This document shows positions 16,118 through 28,300 of a stretch of DNA of 64,000 bases, one piece after another (position 1 is the stretch's first letter; every line of letters starts with the position of its first letter). The DNA comes from Volutella citrinella. Taxonomy: Eukaryota; Ascomycota; Sordariomycetes; Hypocreales; Nectriaceae. The notes under the pieces are model-generated. The model did no database searches, was not told the DNA's origin, and saw only the letters and a program-made list of their open reading frames with translations. The position numbers and the translations under genes were made by a program. The stretch is from NCBI GenBank assembly GCA_034401135.1, contig JAWZSP010000005.1, forward strand, positions 1,488,001 to 1,552,000, read 5' to 3'.

Positions 16118-16125
16118 TATATAAG
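16118..16125 (+). promoter_or_regulatory. TATA box of the alternative oxidase gene
   Basis: TATATAAG lies 150 bp upstream of the AOX start codon and downstream of the CGG pair. It is the clearest TATA element in the window and fits an inducible promoter. Confidence 0.6.
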
Positions 16126-16274
16126 TACGCTGGGCGTCGTAGACCTTGGGCCAGTCTACCATTCCAATCGGCATAGATCCAATTAGATCAAGCTTTACAG
16201 CCTATTCCCATTATCATCATCCTCAAACAATATCTCCTCTCACTCTAGGGATAACTAGTCCCTCCCTCATACTC

Positions 16275-17500
16275 ATGCTCTCAACTCACATCCAATCGCA
16301 CGCCAACGCCTCGAGGCAGGCCGCCCAGCTGGGCAAGACGGCGGCACTGGGCTACATCCGTGCCACGTCCTCCTCCTCGGCGTCATCTCTTCTTACTCGC
16401 CCTGCTGCGCTTCGGCTATCAGCCGCTGTTGCTCAACAGCAGGCACACGCCCGGTGCTTTTCCACCACTCGGCCTGCACAGCTCCGCGACTTCTTCCCTG
16501 AGAAGGAGACAGCACACATCAAGACCACCAAGGCCGCTTGGCCCCATCATGGATACACGTACGATGACATGATGGCCGTTGTCCCTGCCCACCGCACGCC
16601 ACGAAACGTCGGCGACTGGACCGCCTGGAAGATTGTCCGGTTTGCCAGGTACATGATGGACAAGGCGACGGGAATGGACCGCGAGCAGCAGGTCGACAAA
16701 AAGAACCCAACGACTGCCATCGCAGCATCCAAGCCTCTCACCGAGGCCCAGTGGGTAAGTGGCAAGAGAAATAACCCAACAATCCGGATCGTAATCAATG
16801 ATGAGCTAACAGTGAACTTTCACAGTTGATCCGATTTATCTTCCTCGAAAGTGTTGCTGGTGTTCCCGGAATGGTCGCCGGAATGCTGCGACATCTCGGC
16901 AGCTTGAGGCGAATGAAGCGAGACAACGGCTGGATCGAAACCCTCCTCGAGGAGAGCTACAACGAGAGAATGCACCTGTTGACCTTTATGAAGATGTCTG
17001 AGCCTGGATGGTTCATGAAGATCATGATTTTGGGAGCCCAGGGCGTCTTCTTCAACGGCCTGTTCCTCTCCTACCTGATCTCGCCCAAGATTGTGCACCG
17101 CTTCGTCGGCTACCTCGAGGAGGAGGCAGTTCACACCTACACCAGGTGCATCAAGGAGATTGAAGACGGGCACCTTCCCAGCTGGAAGGACCCCAAGTTT
17201 GAGATCCCCGATATCGCCATTCAGGTAAGAATGAGCCCCATCGCCCCCGATTGAACAATGCCCCAGGACAAGGCTGACTAGAGACCAAAGTACTGGAACA
17301 TCCCCGAAGGCCACCGCACCATGAAGGATCTCATCCTCTACATCCGCGCCGACGAGGCCGTCCACCGTGGCGTCAACCACACACTGGGCAACCTGAACCA
17401 GCGGGAGGATCCGAATCCCTTCGTCAGCGAGTACAAGGACGGCGAGCCCCCCAAGCCCGCCCTGAAGCCTTCTGGATACGAGCGCCTCGATGTCATCTGA
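16275..17500 (+). CDS. AOX1: Mitochondrial alternative oxidase
   Basis: Exons 16275-16754, 16826-17224 and 17291-17500 give 362 residues, normal for fungal AOX. Introns are 71 and 66 bp, both in phase 0. A long basic presequence (about 1-70, ending near CFSTTRP) targets mitochondria. The diiron ligand motifs are all present: [30 protein letters not shown] and [12 protein letters not shown]. Two hydrophobic interfacial helices precede and follow the second motif. The enzyme oxidises ubiquinol and reduces oxygen to water at the matrix face of the inner membrane, without proton pumping. It is usually induced when the cytochrome chain is impaired. The promoter carries a TATA box and an AIM-like element, consistent with such induction. 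Confidence 0.97.
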
Positions 17501-20500
17501 AACCAACCAAGCTGCGCTTGGGAGGCTGCGGGCATCGTGGCTCATCGCGACCACCCCTGCAGCACGAGCTTGTACGAATATGGTGTGTTGTGTGGTCCAG
17601 TGGAGAAATAATGGAAACCCGGGACTGAGATGAGAGTGTGGCGCGGTTGATACCATTTAGAGAAGGCGTTTACTGGCCCCCATGGCGCCTTGGTTGAATC
17701 TGGGGTGTTTTGTTGGTTGTGTCTTACTGACTCTTTGATTTACTGCTTATACCCAAAGCTAGCCCTGGGGCTCAGAATCCCAACTCATGATAGGCGAGAA
17801 TTGTCCTCGTCAGACAAAAATAGAATAGAATGTTTCTTCTGTTTCATGACATGACAGACCACCTTGACTTTTCTCTCTTTTCTCTCTCTCTGCCGGCTTT
17901 CTGTTGCTCCGTTGGCATCACCACAACTCGCGCGAAACCAGGCGGCCCAAAACTATGGAACCGAGGTGGACAAGAGAGCCGATAGGAGTCACACCCTGAA
18001 ATCACACTGTAGCACTGCACACAGCTCCAGCGGTAGTTGGGCCGGCCCATGCGAACGGAATGTAGCAGTGTGGCCACAGGGCCTGCCTTTTGGGGCCTGC
18101 TGCGCCTCGGCAAGGTAATGGGGCAACTCCATCGCGTGCCCTTTGTTTCGCTTCAGGATTATGCATTGTCAGGATGAATGATCTGCGGTTCTAGCGGACG
18201 GTGGTTCTAGGATAGCGGCTGGCTCTCCAGAGAAAAATGGAATTCCGCCCGGCTGCCCGTGGAAAGTTGCAACTGTTGTCGTCGACAACTACCTTATTGT
18301 CAAGCGGTGATGGCACCAAATTAGTGTACTATGTACTACTTAGTGGGGGTCTCTCGGTGCAGTGCTGATGAGGACAGCCCACTGTTCTATTTTTAGGACA
18401 CGCTGGCTTAAGCTTCTTTTCGGGGCTCTGCGCATCGCAGCGCGGCAGCATGCGTTCTAGTGCAGCACCTGCGTTGATCTCTGTTGCTTCACCGCATCTG
18501 GGGATAATTATGGCTGGACCATCTGAGAAGGAACTAGGTGTTCTCTTTCCCCCTTCTCCTAGAACCACGCCCTCTGAAAATCTGCCTTGTGGCAATCCTC
18601 GCAGTGAATGTTATACACAGTCTCGGTGCTTATGAGGATCCTAGACAGGCCTGCAAGGCTGAGGCTGTGCAGCGTCAGAACGCGCGACCAACACGACGGA
18701 TCGTCATGCTTAGTGCTGGGAATACAGGCAGCGCGGATAGCTGAGTGGACACTTTCAACAACATTGTTCCATAGCGTCGTTGGATGGCAAAGTAAGTGTT
18801 GCCCATATCTCGTCACTCATCACGGCATATTGCTCCGCGCCTATCCCAATTGGGCGCGCTGTTGGCTAAGCCACCCGTCCCCAGTCAAAGTGGGCAGGGG
18901 AAGATGGGGGCCAGATCTCCGGACCCTACCGTGTCTGGCATTGTCTGGTAGTATCGCTCAAGCATAGCGCAGTTGCAGACTGGGATGCAGCGTGTCGACG
19001 CTGGTATCAGTCTTCGACGTGTAGATGGTCGGTTTCATCTTCTTGTCGAGGCGCGCTACCTGGGGCGGTTCGGTGTGGCAGTGCCGCAAGAAAGGCGGAA
19101 GGATGACGGGTCCAGGGCAGGGTCCCATTTGTCTCATCGGCTGGTATGAGTTACTCCGACTAGCCTATGAGCAGTAGCTAGTAGCAATGAGTCCAGCTAG
19201 TACCATTAGCATAACCATTCGGAGATGGGAGGTGAGACAAAAGTGCTTGAGGTTCCATGTCGGAGGTTGGGCCGGGCTGTGTCTGCGCCTCAAAGATTCT
19301 GTGACAAGCATCAGTCCCCTTTCTATGGGGCCGGTACCCACTCAGCGCGTGCATTTCGGATGTTTCATGGCCAGAGGGGTCGAGTGAATCAAGCGAGGCC
19401 AGCGCCAAAGCGCTCGCTGTGACAAACGTCCATGCTATCCAGTCAGATGATGGCCTCAGCTTGCCGGGCGCCCAGCTCGTATGAATCTGCGTGAGTGTGT
19501 GTGTGTGCGCGCGCGCAAGATGCTTGTCGAATCCGAGGCCATCAAGTCATCAGTCAGCCATGATCGGATTGCACATTCTTCATAGAGTCATGCGAGTTGT
19601 TCTCCCAGCGGTACGCCCGCTGAAGTCACAGTCAGCTGTCTGCCGCTTCACTTTCATGTTCTGGGGCGAAAGTCGTGGGCTCGAAACATGTCGAGTCCGT
19701 GACTTGACGGCCCGGGATGATGAGCAATAGTCGTTGGCACGGCCCGCGATTGATGATCCATCGTCTCCATCGTCCGGGTCACAGCCGCAATGCTGGGTGC
19801 ATCCTCCTAGCCGACATGTGTATGTGGGCTAGTGTATGGGGTAAACCTGTTGGTAGCGGTAATTAAGCCATAGCAGCTGAAGCGACAAGCATCTGAAGAA
19901 CTTCATGCAGAGTCCCGAGTGAATGGGCACCATGCAACAGGCCACCCAGCTCACAGTCATTTCCACACGAGCCCGGCGATGCTACCAATCCTGGCCATGG
20001 TGCGGGCAGCCTCTTGCTCTCGTTACCTTTCGTAGGCGGGCGGGAAGCCTGTCAGCTGGCGGTGAACAGCCCGTCATCAGGATGACGGGTTGCAGCAAGC
20101 GGACGTCATACCAAGGCGTGGCCTGGGTCTCATTCTGTCGCGTCCAGTCCAACTTGCGCATGAGTGAGTTGCGTTCGCCCAATAGATAAAAACTAAGGAC
20201 CACTAATCTAATACTACAAAGTAATTGACTGCCACTGTCATGTTAAGGCAGGCACCTAGGTGTAGCGACTGACCCCAATGCAAACTATCAAGCGAGAGCA
20301 GGCGGCCGGGGGCGACCAGCCATGGCCCCTAGTGCTGGGAGCATGTGAGACTCGGGAGCAGATTTGGGATAATTTTAGCAGGTGCCAGCTACCTAACGAC
20401 CCCGCTTGCCCGTCTCCCCGCTTTGCTGTCGACTCTCTGTTGCCCACTAATTAGACAGCTCCTCGCTGTCACTAACAATCTTGCTAACGATCAGAAGCAC

Positions 20501-21741
20501 GAGGTATTAGACTCCATATTATTGAACGCACCTGGCAAAGGCGGGTGTCTGCGGACGGCGGAGTAGCTAGCTGGGCTCCAAGTCCACGCCCCCCAATCTA
20601 CCACCCACCCCGGTCACGTTGCGGTCAAGGGCCCGCAAGCCTCCCGGCGTCTATTTGCTCAACCTTGAAAGGTTGCGACAGCACAGCCTCGTTTCCAACC
20701 GCCCTAAGATCCAACCTGTGTTTTTGGCGCCCCATCTTGCACGCTCTGTCGCAGCCTCTTGTCGCCTCGGCGGGTCCAGTGCCGTTCCTTTTGCCTGCGT
20801 GAGCTTTCATGCCCGACCCGTTTGCTTCGGGATGCCCCAAGCAGCCCCGAGTAACTCAGTTGGCTCGCCCCGGCCCAGTGTGGTCGGTACCTGGTACTCT
20901 GGTACATGTGGTCCATGTCCGATGCGCGCACCACCCATATCGTTGATGGACAGAGAGGCGCCTGATGATGTGGTCCTCCTTCCACCCAGGGTCTAGCGAG
21001 AGGACCTGGCAGGGAAGCAACGTATCTCATTTGGAATTGTGGTACTTGGGAGGTTCTTTTCCATGGTGCACAGCTGGGCAGATATGCAAGTACTGGCATG
21101 TAGCGCGTTCATGTGGCTGCTTCTCTTTCCGCCGCAACACAAATGCGGCTGTCGAGAAGCCCTGGCTGTTGTCGGCTGGTCCTCACCCAGCGGCAGCGCC
21201 TAGAGCGAGTACCGGAGGTACCTGGCCAGCCCACACTGGCGCTCGGCTGGGCCAAGTACCAGACTGCCAGTCGACGCCCCTCTACCAGCCCAAATACCCG
21301 CTATAACTGGACCGCGTGCCGCCGCATAACTGTCGTCCCGCTTCTGGTCCATCTAATCCAGCCTCCGCATCGCAGCCCACCGCCCGCCCGCTCTCCATCT
21401 ACTCCCATCCAATCTCCCTCTGCTCATCCTCCTCCCACTCCGCGCACAAAAACCGCCGGTATCCCAGATCCCATCACCAGCCCTTGCCACAGCGACCACG
21501 CAACCCATCGCGCCGTCGCTGCTTGATCCCAGCTGCCCTTGCCCGGTGCGCGCGCATACACGCCCCCTTCCTGTCACTCATCCGCGCGTCCAACCGCCGC
21601 CGAGACAGCCAGGACCCTCCCCCCGCTCGCTGATTTGATTGCATCACCCTGCCAGCGCACAGCCCCTCAGCATCGCCACGGTGCCGTGCCTGAAGGCTGA
21701 CTTGGTAGTCTGCCTCGTCTGCTTCTAAACTCGGCAACATC
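17501..21741. other. 4.2 kb gene-free stretch between AOX1 and CRZ1
   Basis: No supported gene. Short open frames occur on all six frames but have no family features. Visible items are an alternating GT/GC tract (19495-19516), a perfect 9-bp inverted repeat (20070-20089) and repeated 'ggatgacgggt' copies near 19100 and 20080. No transposon ends, target-site duplications or long repeats were seen. The last ~400 bp before 21742 are C/T-rich and lack ATG close to the start, as expected for a CRZ1 leader. A long regulatory region or an unseen non-coding transcript is possible. Confidence 0.55.
20070..20089. repeat. Perfect 9-bp inverted repeat with 2-nt spacer
   Basis: CCCGTCATC is followed by AG and then its exact reverse complement GATGACGGG. 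The 20-nt element is symmetric enough to be a dimeric factor site or a small hairpin. It sits in the middle of the AOX1-CRZ1 gap, far from both genes. Confidence 0.5.
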
Positions 21742-23929
21742 ATGGATCAACAAATTCAACGCGGCCGGTCGCCCTCGGCCGGTCACCAGCAGCCTCATAT
21801 AAACCAATCTCACTCCCCATCGCCGAGCCCATACCCACCAGGTAATGAGTCGTCGATAGGTCTCGGTCTTGCTCTGGATCAATCTGCTCAGCAGCCCTTC
21901 GGCGCCAACTCTCCATTCGACTCTTTCAACTCCAACAACGGCCTGTCACAACCGTCGCAAGACCAGTCATTTGGCCAAGCCACTCTCACTGACAACGTCG
22001 GCTTCGATCCAAATACCAGTGCAGCCGGTTTTGCTCAGGCGCAGCCAGCTTACTTGTCGCCCAACCTCAACGACGGCGCCGACTTCTCGCTATTCCCGCC
22101 CCCTTCTGGACAGGGCGATCAATTTAATGCACCTCTGTTTGATCAGTCGATGAACCCAAACGACATCGGCAGCATGACGTCGCCTCAGACACATCACTCT
22201 CCGACCCCTCCCCACCTCCTCCAGCCCGACAGCCACCAGACTGGCTCTGGCCAGCATTCGCCCTCCTTCAACCACTTCTCCTCGCCCTCTGGCGACCACC
22301 CGCGGCATGCTTCGCTCGGCCCCGAAGCTGCCTTGCTCCCGAACCAAATGACGGACTGGACTCAGCCCCAGTTCCAGACGCACCGCCGTACTCCTTCCGA
22401 ATATTCGGATATCTCGTCTGCTCCGTCGCCGAACCTCGTCAGTGCCGATGCCTTTGATGATATTGGAGGCCATTCGCCCCACCACCGCCCCTCGGACGGT
22501 AGCCTCTACCAGGAAGTTCTTGGCATTGGCAACTTCTCCATCTCCGATCCTCAGGTCGGCAGCCCTGGGCACCAAGGCCGGAGCCCCTCCCACAGTCCGG
22601 CTATCAGCCCCCGCATAATTCCGCAGCAGATGCCGGATATGGGCCAGCAGCAGCAGAGCTTTGGCCTTGCACCGATAAACAATGCATTCGGAGCCCCTTC
22701 ACCCTACTCGATGTCTGATATGCAGGCTCCGGGTGCCGTTGAGGCATTCCCTACCTTGCAAACTGGTGGCCCCGACATGTCACAGATGGCTCCCCCGGCT
22801 ATCAACATTGACTTGGCGCCCAACAATGGCCATCTCAGCGCGTTCGAAGGGCACAAGCCGCGCCTGGACCAGGATTCATTGACGCCCCCCGACAGAGGTA
22901 TGTATCTGCACCAGCCGACTGTTGTGTGTCCCTTCTAACTTGTTTCTTGGTATAGGCCGCGTCAGAAACCGCCCTCGTGCTGTCACAGACCCATTCCACC
23001 CCGGTGGCGGTCTGCTCAACCGCCCCATCGGCGCGAACAGCCTCTCTCCTTCATTGGGCTCTGATCTCTCAGCGCGATCCGATGCCTCCAGATCATTGTC
23101 GCCCCTCGATCGCCAGGCGACAGCCTCACCCTCGCGGAGACGTCAATCTACGTCGGCCGTCCCTCCTAATAACATGCTTGCGCTTCGCTTGGCGAACCCC
23201 GAGTACCAGAACGACCAAGAGGGTGGCCCTTCGAAGCGTGTACAGAAGCACCCAGCAACCTTCCAGTGCACCCTATGCCCCAAGCGCTTCACTCGGGCCT
23301 ACAACTTGCGCTCGCACCTGCGCACGCACACGGACGAGCGGCCGTTCGTGTGCACAGTATGCGGGAAGGCCTTTGCCCGACAACACGATCGCAAGCGACA
23401 CGAGAGCTTGCACTCGGGCGAAAAGAAGTTCGTGTGCAAGGGCGATCTCAAGGTGGGCGGCCAGTGGGGATGTGGTCGCCGCTTCGCCCGAGCTGATGCT
23501 CTGGGACGGCACTTTCGGTCTGAGGCTGGCCGAATCTGCATCAAGCCACTCCTCGACGAGGAAATCATGGAGCGGCAGCGGCAGTGGCAGGAACAGCGCA
23601 TGCAACAGAACATGTCACAAGGCCTGTCACCTGCTGGGCCTATGACTATGGATCCTTCGGGGTCCTACCCCGTTGATGCTAGTGGCAACTATATGCTCCC
23701 CGCTGCCTTGCTGGCGCAGTATCCTGTCCTGGCCCAGATGAACTGGTCCGCGCCCGATACGAGCAGCGGCATGGACGACGATGTGAGTGGGCGATCGTCG
23801 TTTGATGCGAGTGACTATGACGAGAACGAGGAAGGAGGCTATGTCAGCGGCCCTGGAACCGGATATGGCGACGGTGGAGTGAATCAAGCCTATGACATGG
23901 GATATACCAGCGACTTTGGAGGGCGCTGA
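21742..23929 (+). CDS. CRZ1: Calcineurin-responsive C2H2 zinc-finger transcription factor (Crz1-like)
   Basis: Exons 21742-22897 and 22956-23929 (58 bp intron with CTAAC) give 709 residues. The first ~470 residues are Q/P/S/N-rich and disordered. PAINID at about residue 352 matches the calcineurin docking motif PxIxIT. The DNA-binding part (about 486-580) has two canonical fingers (CTLCPKRF...HLRTH and CTVCGKAF...RHESLH) joined by TDERPFV. A third, degenerate finger ([17 protein letters not shown]...GRH) follows, as in fungal Crz1. The C-terminus is rich in D/G/Y. By family knowledge, Ca2+/calcineurin dephosphorylates the factor, which enters the nucleus and activates calcium, cell-wall and ion-stress genes. 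Confidence 0.93.
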
Positions 23930-24745
23930 TCAACAGGTTTCCATCCATGGGACCTGGCAACGCGACCACGAATATCAGCTTCGGCTTTGTGGCTTTTAGA
24001 GGTCTCGTCGACCATTGTCTTTGTTTCAGCGGCGTTGATCCACCTCATTGTCCACTCGACATAACTTCTCCCTGCCCTGCACCACCGTTCCTCAACGCAC
24101 TCTCGTTTTCTTGTTATCATTTTCCTGCCTGTCTCGTCTGGAAGATTTTGGACATGGCATTTCACTGGACGGACTTGGGTGGCGCTGAGATGGGTTTGGG
24201 CAAAGAGTTATAGGGGATTCGGATGATCATCCGAAAGGTCTTGTTGAGTTTTTATTTATTGAAATGTGTTAGGATGGTCCGGGGATAGACGGCAACTGCG
24301 TATAGATACCAACCTTAGTCTTTGATCATTTCGCTCCCTTCCCTCGTCGGGGTTTATATTTTATCTTCTCAGATGCCTTTTTCTTTCTCCACCTTGGTTG
24401 GCCAGAGGTGATATCCCGGATGAGTTGTGCACTGCAATATGGCTCCTGTTCCCAAAGGGCATTGATTATTTGCTCACATGACTTCAGTTGACCTATCCTG
24501 ATGGCTTTTACACAACCCAGCCATCCATGTACCATGAAGAGGACATGACTACTAGTAATAACACGACGCTAACCAGACAACTCCCAACGCCTCGCGAGAG
24601 ACTCCCAGGCCTCTTGTTGGGTTTGCAAATAATGCAACCTGCGCCAGCCCAAGAACAAAGTACAGATGAAACTACACATACAGCAATGAGCAATTCCGAA
24701 GGTCGAATTGGTACCGCCACCACTATCTGGGGTTGAGCACCAGGC
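23930..24745. other. CRZ1 3' region converging on the DUF7053-like gene
   Basis: No gene is supported. The 816 bp lie between two stop codons, so they hold the CRZ1 3' UTR and the 3' UTR of the gene on the other strand. A T-rich part (24240-24380) could hold polyadenylation signals. Confidence 0.6.
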
Positions 24746-25336
24746 CTAAGTCGACGACTTGGGCTGCTGCCATTTGTGAGGCGGTCCTCGGTAGTCCTGC
24801 GTGACCTCATTGACGATGCTTGCACACATGTCACTGTGGTTTCTCAGGGTGGCCGCGGTGATGAAGGGCATGAGGAGGGAATTTGCCTCGATGGTGACGC
24901 GCTCGTGGAGCTCATAGTCGTCGGACTCGAAGGCGACGGTGCTACAGGTGCTCTCGGAGCCGGCGGGCGAAGCCGCCATCTGCCTGGGGCGGACGGTGAA
25001 CTCGGACCAGAGACTGATGCCCGCAGGGGCGTTGACGCGCCGGCGGACGCCGGTCGGGGTGGACTGGAAGACACATGAGTGGGCATGCTGGCGGACGAGC
25101 CCCGGCACCATGGCGATGGCCTCGTGGACGCTGAAGGCGCGGACCGAGGGGTCCCAGGGCCCGAAGAAGGGGTCGTTGGCGATGAGGTCTTGGCCAGCGG
25201 GAATCTCTTCGAACCGGGTCATGAGGGTGTCATGCCGGATGAAGGGGACGAAGGAGTGGATGGCCATGAGGACGAGCCGGGGGGGAACGTTGCTGGGGAT
25301 GGAGACGGACAATTCCAGATGGCGTTGCGTCCGCAT
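24746..25336 (-). CDS. DUF7053-like fungal protein
   Basis: A single exon of 196 residues starts at the ATG at 25336 (MRTQRHLELSVSIPSN); a GTG four codons upstream is not a credible start. The layout resembles the fungal DUF7053 family: an N-terminal 'SIPSNVPPRLVLMAIHSFVPFIRHDTL' type block (split here for length: SIPSNVPPRL, then MAIHSFVPFI), a central APAGISLWSEFTV segment and a C-terminal ELHERVTIEANSLLMPFI helix. That fold is thought to be related to START/polyketide-cyclase-like proteins, but no reaction is known. The family name comes from memory of its pattern and should be checked. No signal peptide or membrane segment is seen. It is convergent with CRZ1 and isolated from its next neighbour by 5.4 kb. 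Confidence 0.7.
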   Translation of the reverse strand: MRTQRHLELSVSIPSNVPPRLVLMAIHSFVPFIRHDTLMTRFEEIPAGQDLIANDPFFGPWDPSVRAFSVHEAIAMVPGLVRQHAHSCVFQSTPTGVRRRVNAPAGISLWSEFTVRPRQMAASPAGSESTCSTVAFESDDYELHERVTIEANSLLMPFITAATLRNHSDMCASIVNEVTQDYRGPPHKWQQPKSST

Positions 25337-28300
25337 GCTTCCTCCCACCCACAGGTCCGGTTCCCGCTTTCGAGGCTGGGCCCCTACTGATGGATGTAGA
25401 GACCAAGGTTCTCAGCTGGCAATGAGGCTTGATTCGACAAAGCCGGCTGGAGTCGAAGATGGGGTGGTGGTGCCTGGCGACGCCGAGTCTAGCCGGTTTG
25501 CTGGGCCGAGTGACAATGTGTGGCCGTACGGACTCTGCGGGACGACGTTGGGTAGCGAAAGACGAGATTGATGGCGAAACTGGTAGCCAAGGGACGCTGC
25601 TACAGGATTGCATGGTTCCAAACATGCGAACAGGCCCCCGTTCTCCCCCAGGGCGGCCAGGCTGAGATGTCGTGTGTGGAGTTAGGTACCTAATTAGCGC
25701 GCGTCTGAGTCGCACCACCGGATTGGAGTTTTAGGGTTCAACGAGTTGAAGGTTAGGGGGGTAATTATGGCTCGGCTGTTGAGGCGTGGAGAGCTGGTGC
25801 ATCCGGGCATGTATTGTACAGCGGCTGGCGATGGATCTTGGGTTCCATGTCTTTACAGCGGACATCGCGGGGGTTTTGAGGGCGGGCTGTGAGAGCCTCG
25901 GCGCATGGGCAGACGGTATAAAACGCGGCTACCGGCATCTTGATAGGCTGGGGCTGGGCTGGGCTGGGAAGTTGGCGGGACTCACGGCGCTGATGGCCGA
26001 GAATGACGACGGCCACAGACGTCCAGGTTACCTCCCGACATTGCTACGTCTGCCCCAAAGCCCATCGCCACTGGATAATATTTTCTGGTGGCAATCTGAC
26101 GTGCTTCAAGATGCCGAGGATGCCCGGCGAAGCACCGTCAGTCTCGGTGACGCATTGGATGTCGACTCCAAAGTCCGCAGCGCAGCAACGTCAGCAGCCC
26201 GATGACGAGGGAAATTCTACCCAGCGCTGGCGCTGGTTTCAAGGGTGTCTTCATGCTAGCGATCACGGACGGGGAGAAGAGTTGTCTTGAATGCAAGGCT
26301 GTACTAGAGTTATTAGATCCGTGGACTTCAGTCGCAAGCCGTGCTAGTACCGGCGTCTGAACCACGGGCTTTCATAGAATCCTATGGAGAACGGGCTGCG
26401 CTGTCTGCCATTCGGTGCGTCGGCATTCGGTGTGAGGCTGCAGGGCCCTGCATGGCGTTTGGCATGAGGGTCCGTCGCTGCAATGCTTTGGAATCTGGCC
26501 CAATGACGGATGTATTATTTTAGCAGTGCAACAACATTGGCTTTGATGGGACAGATGGAGCGCACTAATGATGATGGATGCCGCGTGGAAGGGCTGAGAG
26601 AGTGCCCGGCTAATAATAACTACCATCTTTTGCTGTGCGCTGTATCACAGGCATGACTGCTGATGATGTAGCTCAGGTACCTAAGATCCTATACCTTACT
26701 GGAAATCCACTAGGGGATTGCAGAATGCAGATCCATGTTATAGCCGTCGCCGCGAGAAGCCTCATCCCGCCACGTCGGGTCTGAAGGCGCAGTGAACAGA
26801 ATCTACACCCCTAGCCCGTCGTTTCAGCAACAGTGATTGCTCCAGCTATGCAGTGCCAGCCTTGGCTGGTCGGTGAGCGGCATGAACCCGATCACGCCGT
26901 AAGATGGCCCTCGCTGCTCGCTGTCTTGTGCCACGTCAAGGCGCGCACAAAACGCTGTGCTATAACACTGCTGCGTATACGTACCGCCTTAGCGGAAGGA
27001 GCAGCGACGAACCGGATTGTCCACGGCTCGATCTCGGCCAGAGCCTAATGAACCGATCCAGCTAACTAATAATAATTACAGGTGTCAAAACAACGGCAGG
27101 GTAACCTAGTTTGCCCGTCCGATGACGAAACCACACTCCCTTCGGGTCTGACCGCTACTGGGACGTTGGGCACGGCACCCGGGCACTGGGGCAACGAGGC
27201 ATTGACAGCATGTCATGTCCGGGCTGGGGCGAAATGCGGGCGAGCGGCAACGCCTCGTTCTGGCGCTGCCGAATGCTCCGTTGCCTGAGGTGGTTGACGG
27301 AGGTGCTCCGTGCATCAGAACGGAGGGAAACTGTTGACTGTTGCGGGCTCTTCCCCTGTGATGGACTGGTCAAGATGCATTCTAGGCCGCGTGGGAGCCG
27401 AGGCGGTGAGAGGTTGGCGATGCCTGTTCGGGACAGCGTGCGGGACGATGCGTGAGGCTAGAGTGCTAGCCACACCAGGGCCCTTCTGAGCATGGCTAGT
27501 TCCCGGCACCTCTATGCAACTCGGCCGCGCTGCCCCGCCTGGCGGCGCATGGTGGGGTGACGCCGTGACGGAGGGGCACTTGGATCACCAGCAACCCGGA
27601 GGACTCTTGGTGCCCAGTGAGTCACCATGGCGCGGATGCTGTCCTTGTACGTAGTATGTCCTTGCCTGGTGCAACTTCTCGTCAATCGCTGGGGCTAGTC
27701 GCCATGTGGTTCCCGAGGGTAGCGAGCCACTGCCGCATGTTCGCGTGCGCACCTCGAGCAACGGATGTTGAAATGGAGCCGAACAATCGCTTGAGTGCAC
27801 TCCGCGGCCTTGAGCATCATATTCGAATTCAAGCGATGAGCGAGACCGTCCCGCGGACCAGCCCACACCAGAGCGGAACGTAACGATGCGCTTCCTCCTG
27901 GAGCGTCATATCTCAATGCGTCCAGCGTCGTAGCAATCCGACTGTGAAGTGTCTGTTCGTCCATTCTTGCAGGGCCCTTGACCCGCTGCCCCACAACCCT
28001 GCAAGCATTAGGTTGGCGGCTTGTTGATGTGTCGCTGAAGAGTCGCGTTGTTGGAGCGACGCAGATGTGCCAGCGAAAGAGAGACTCGGCCAACTGCACC
28101 AGGTAGGCGTGGGATCTTCTTGTGGGAGTAGTCCAGAATTGCGCACCTAGCCACGAGATGCCACAGACAGAGAGAGACGAGATGACCCTGTATGTAATTA
28201 GTGGCTCGCTGCATCATCATGCATGCAGGTCACCACCCCCCCAAATGAGGGCCGCATCCAAAGACGCACAGAGTCTGAATAGTTGTTCGCCCTGATACCG

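Larger units (their letters stand above)
13831..16274. other. Divergent upstream region between HCR1 and AOX1
   Basis: No gene is supported in these 2.4 kb. The AOX side carries a CGG-N7-CGG element (16060-16072) and a TATATAAG box (16118-16125), listed separately. A short 'ggcaat' tandem repeat lies at about 14550-14570, and homopolymer tracts (G near 15600-15609, A near 15660) are present. Open frames here have no recognisable products. Confidence 0.65.

Noticed and set aside
20840..20900. tRNA-like phrase 'aactcagttggct'
   Set aside because: No matching acceptor stem, anticodon arm or GGTTCGA-type T loop around it.
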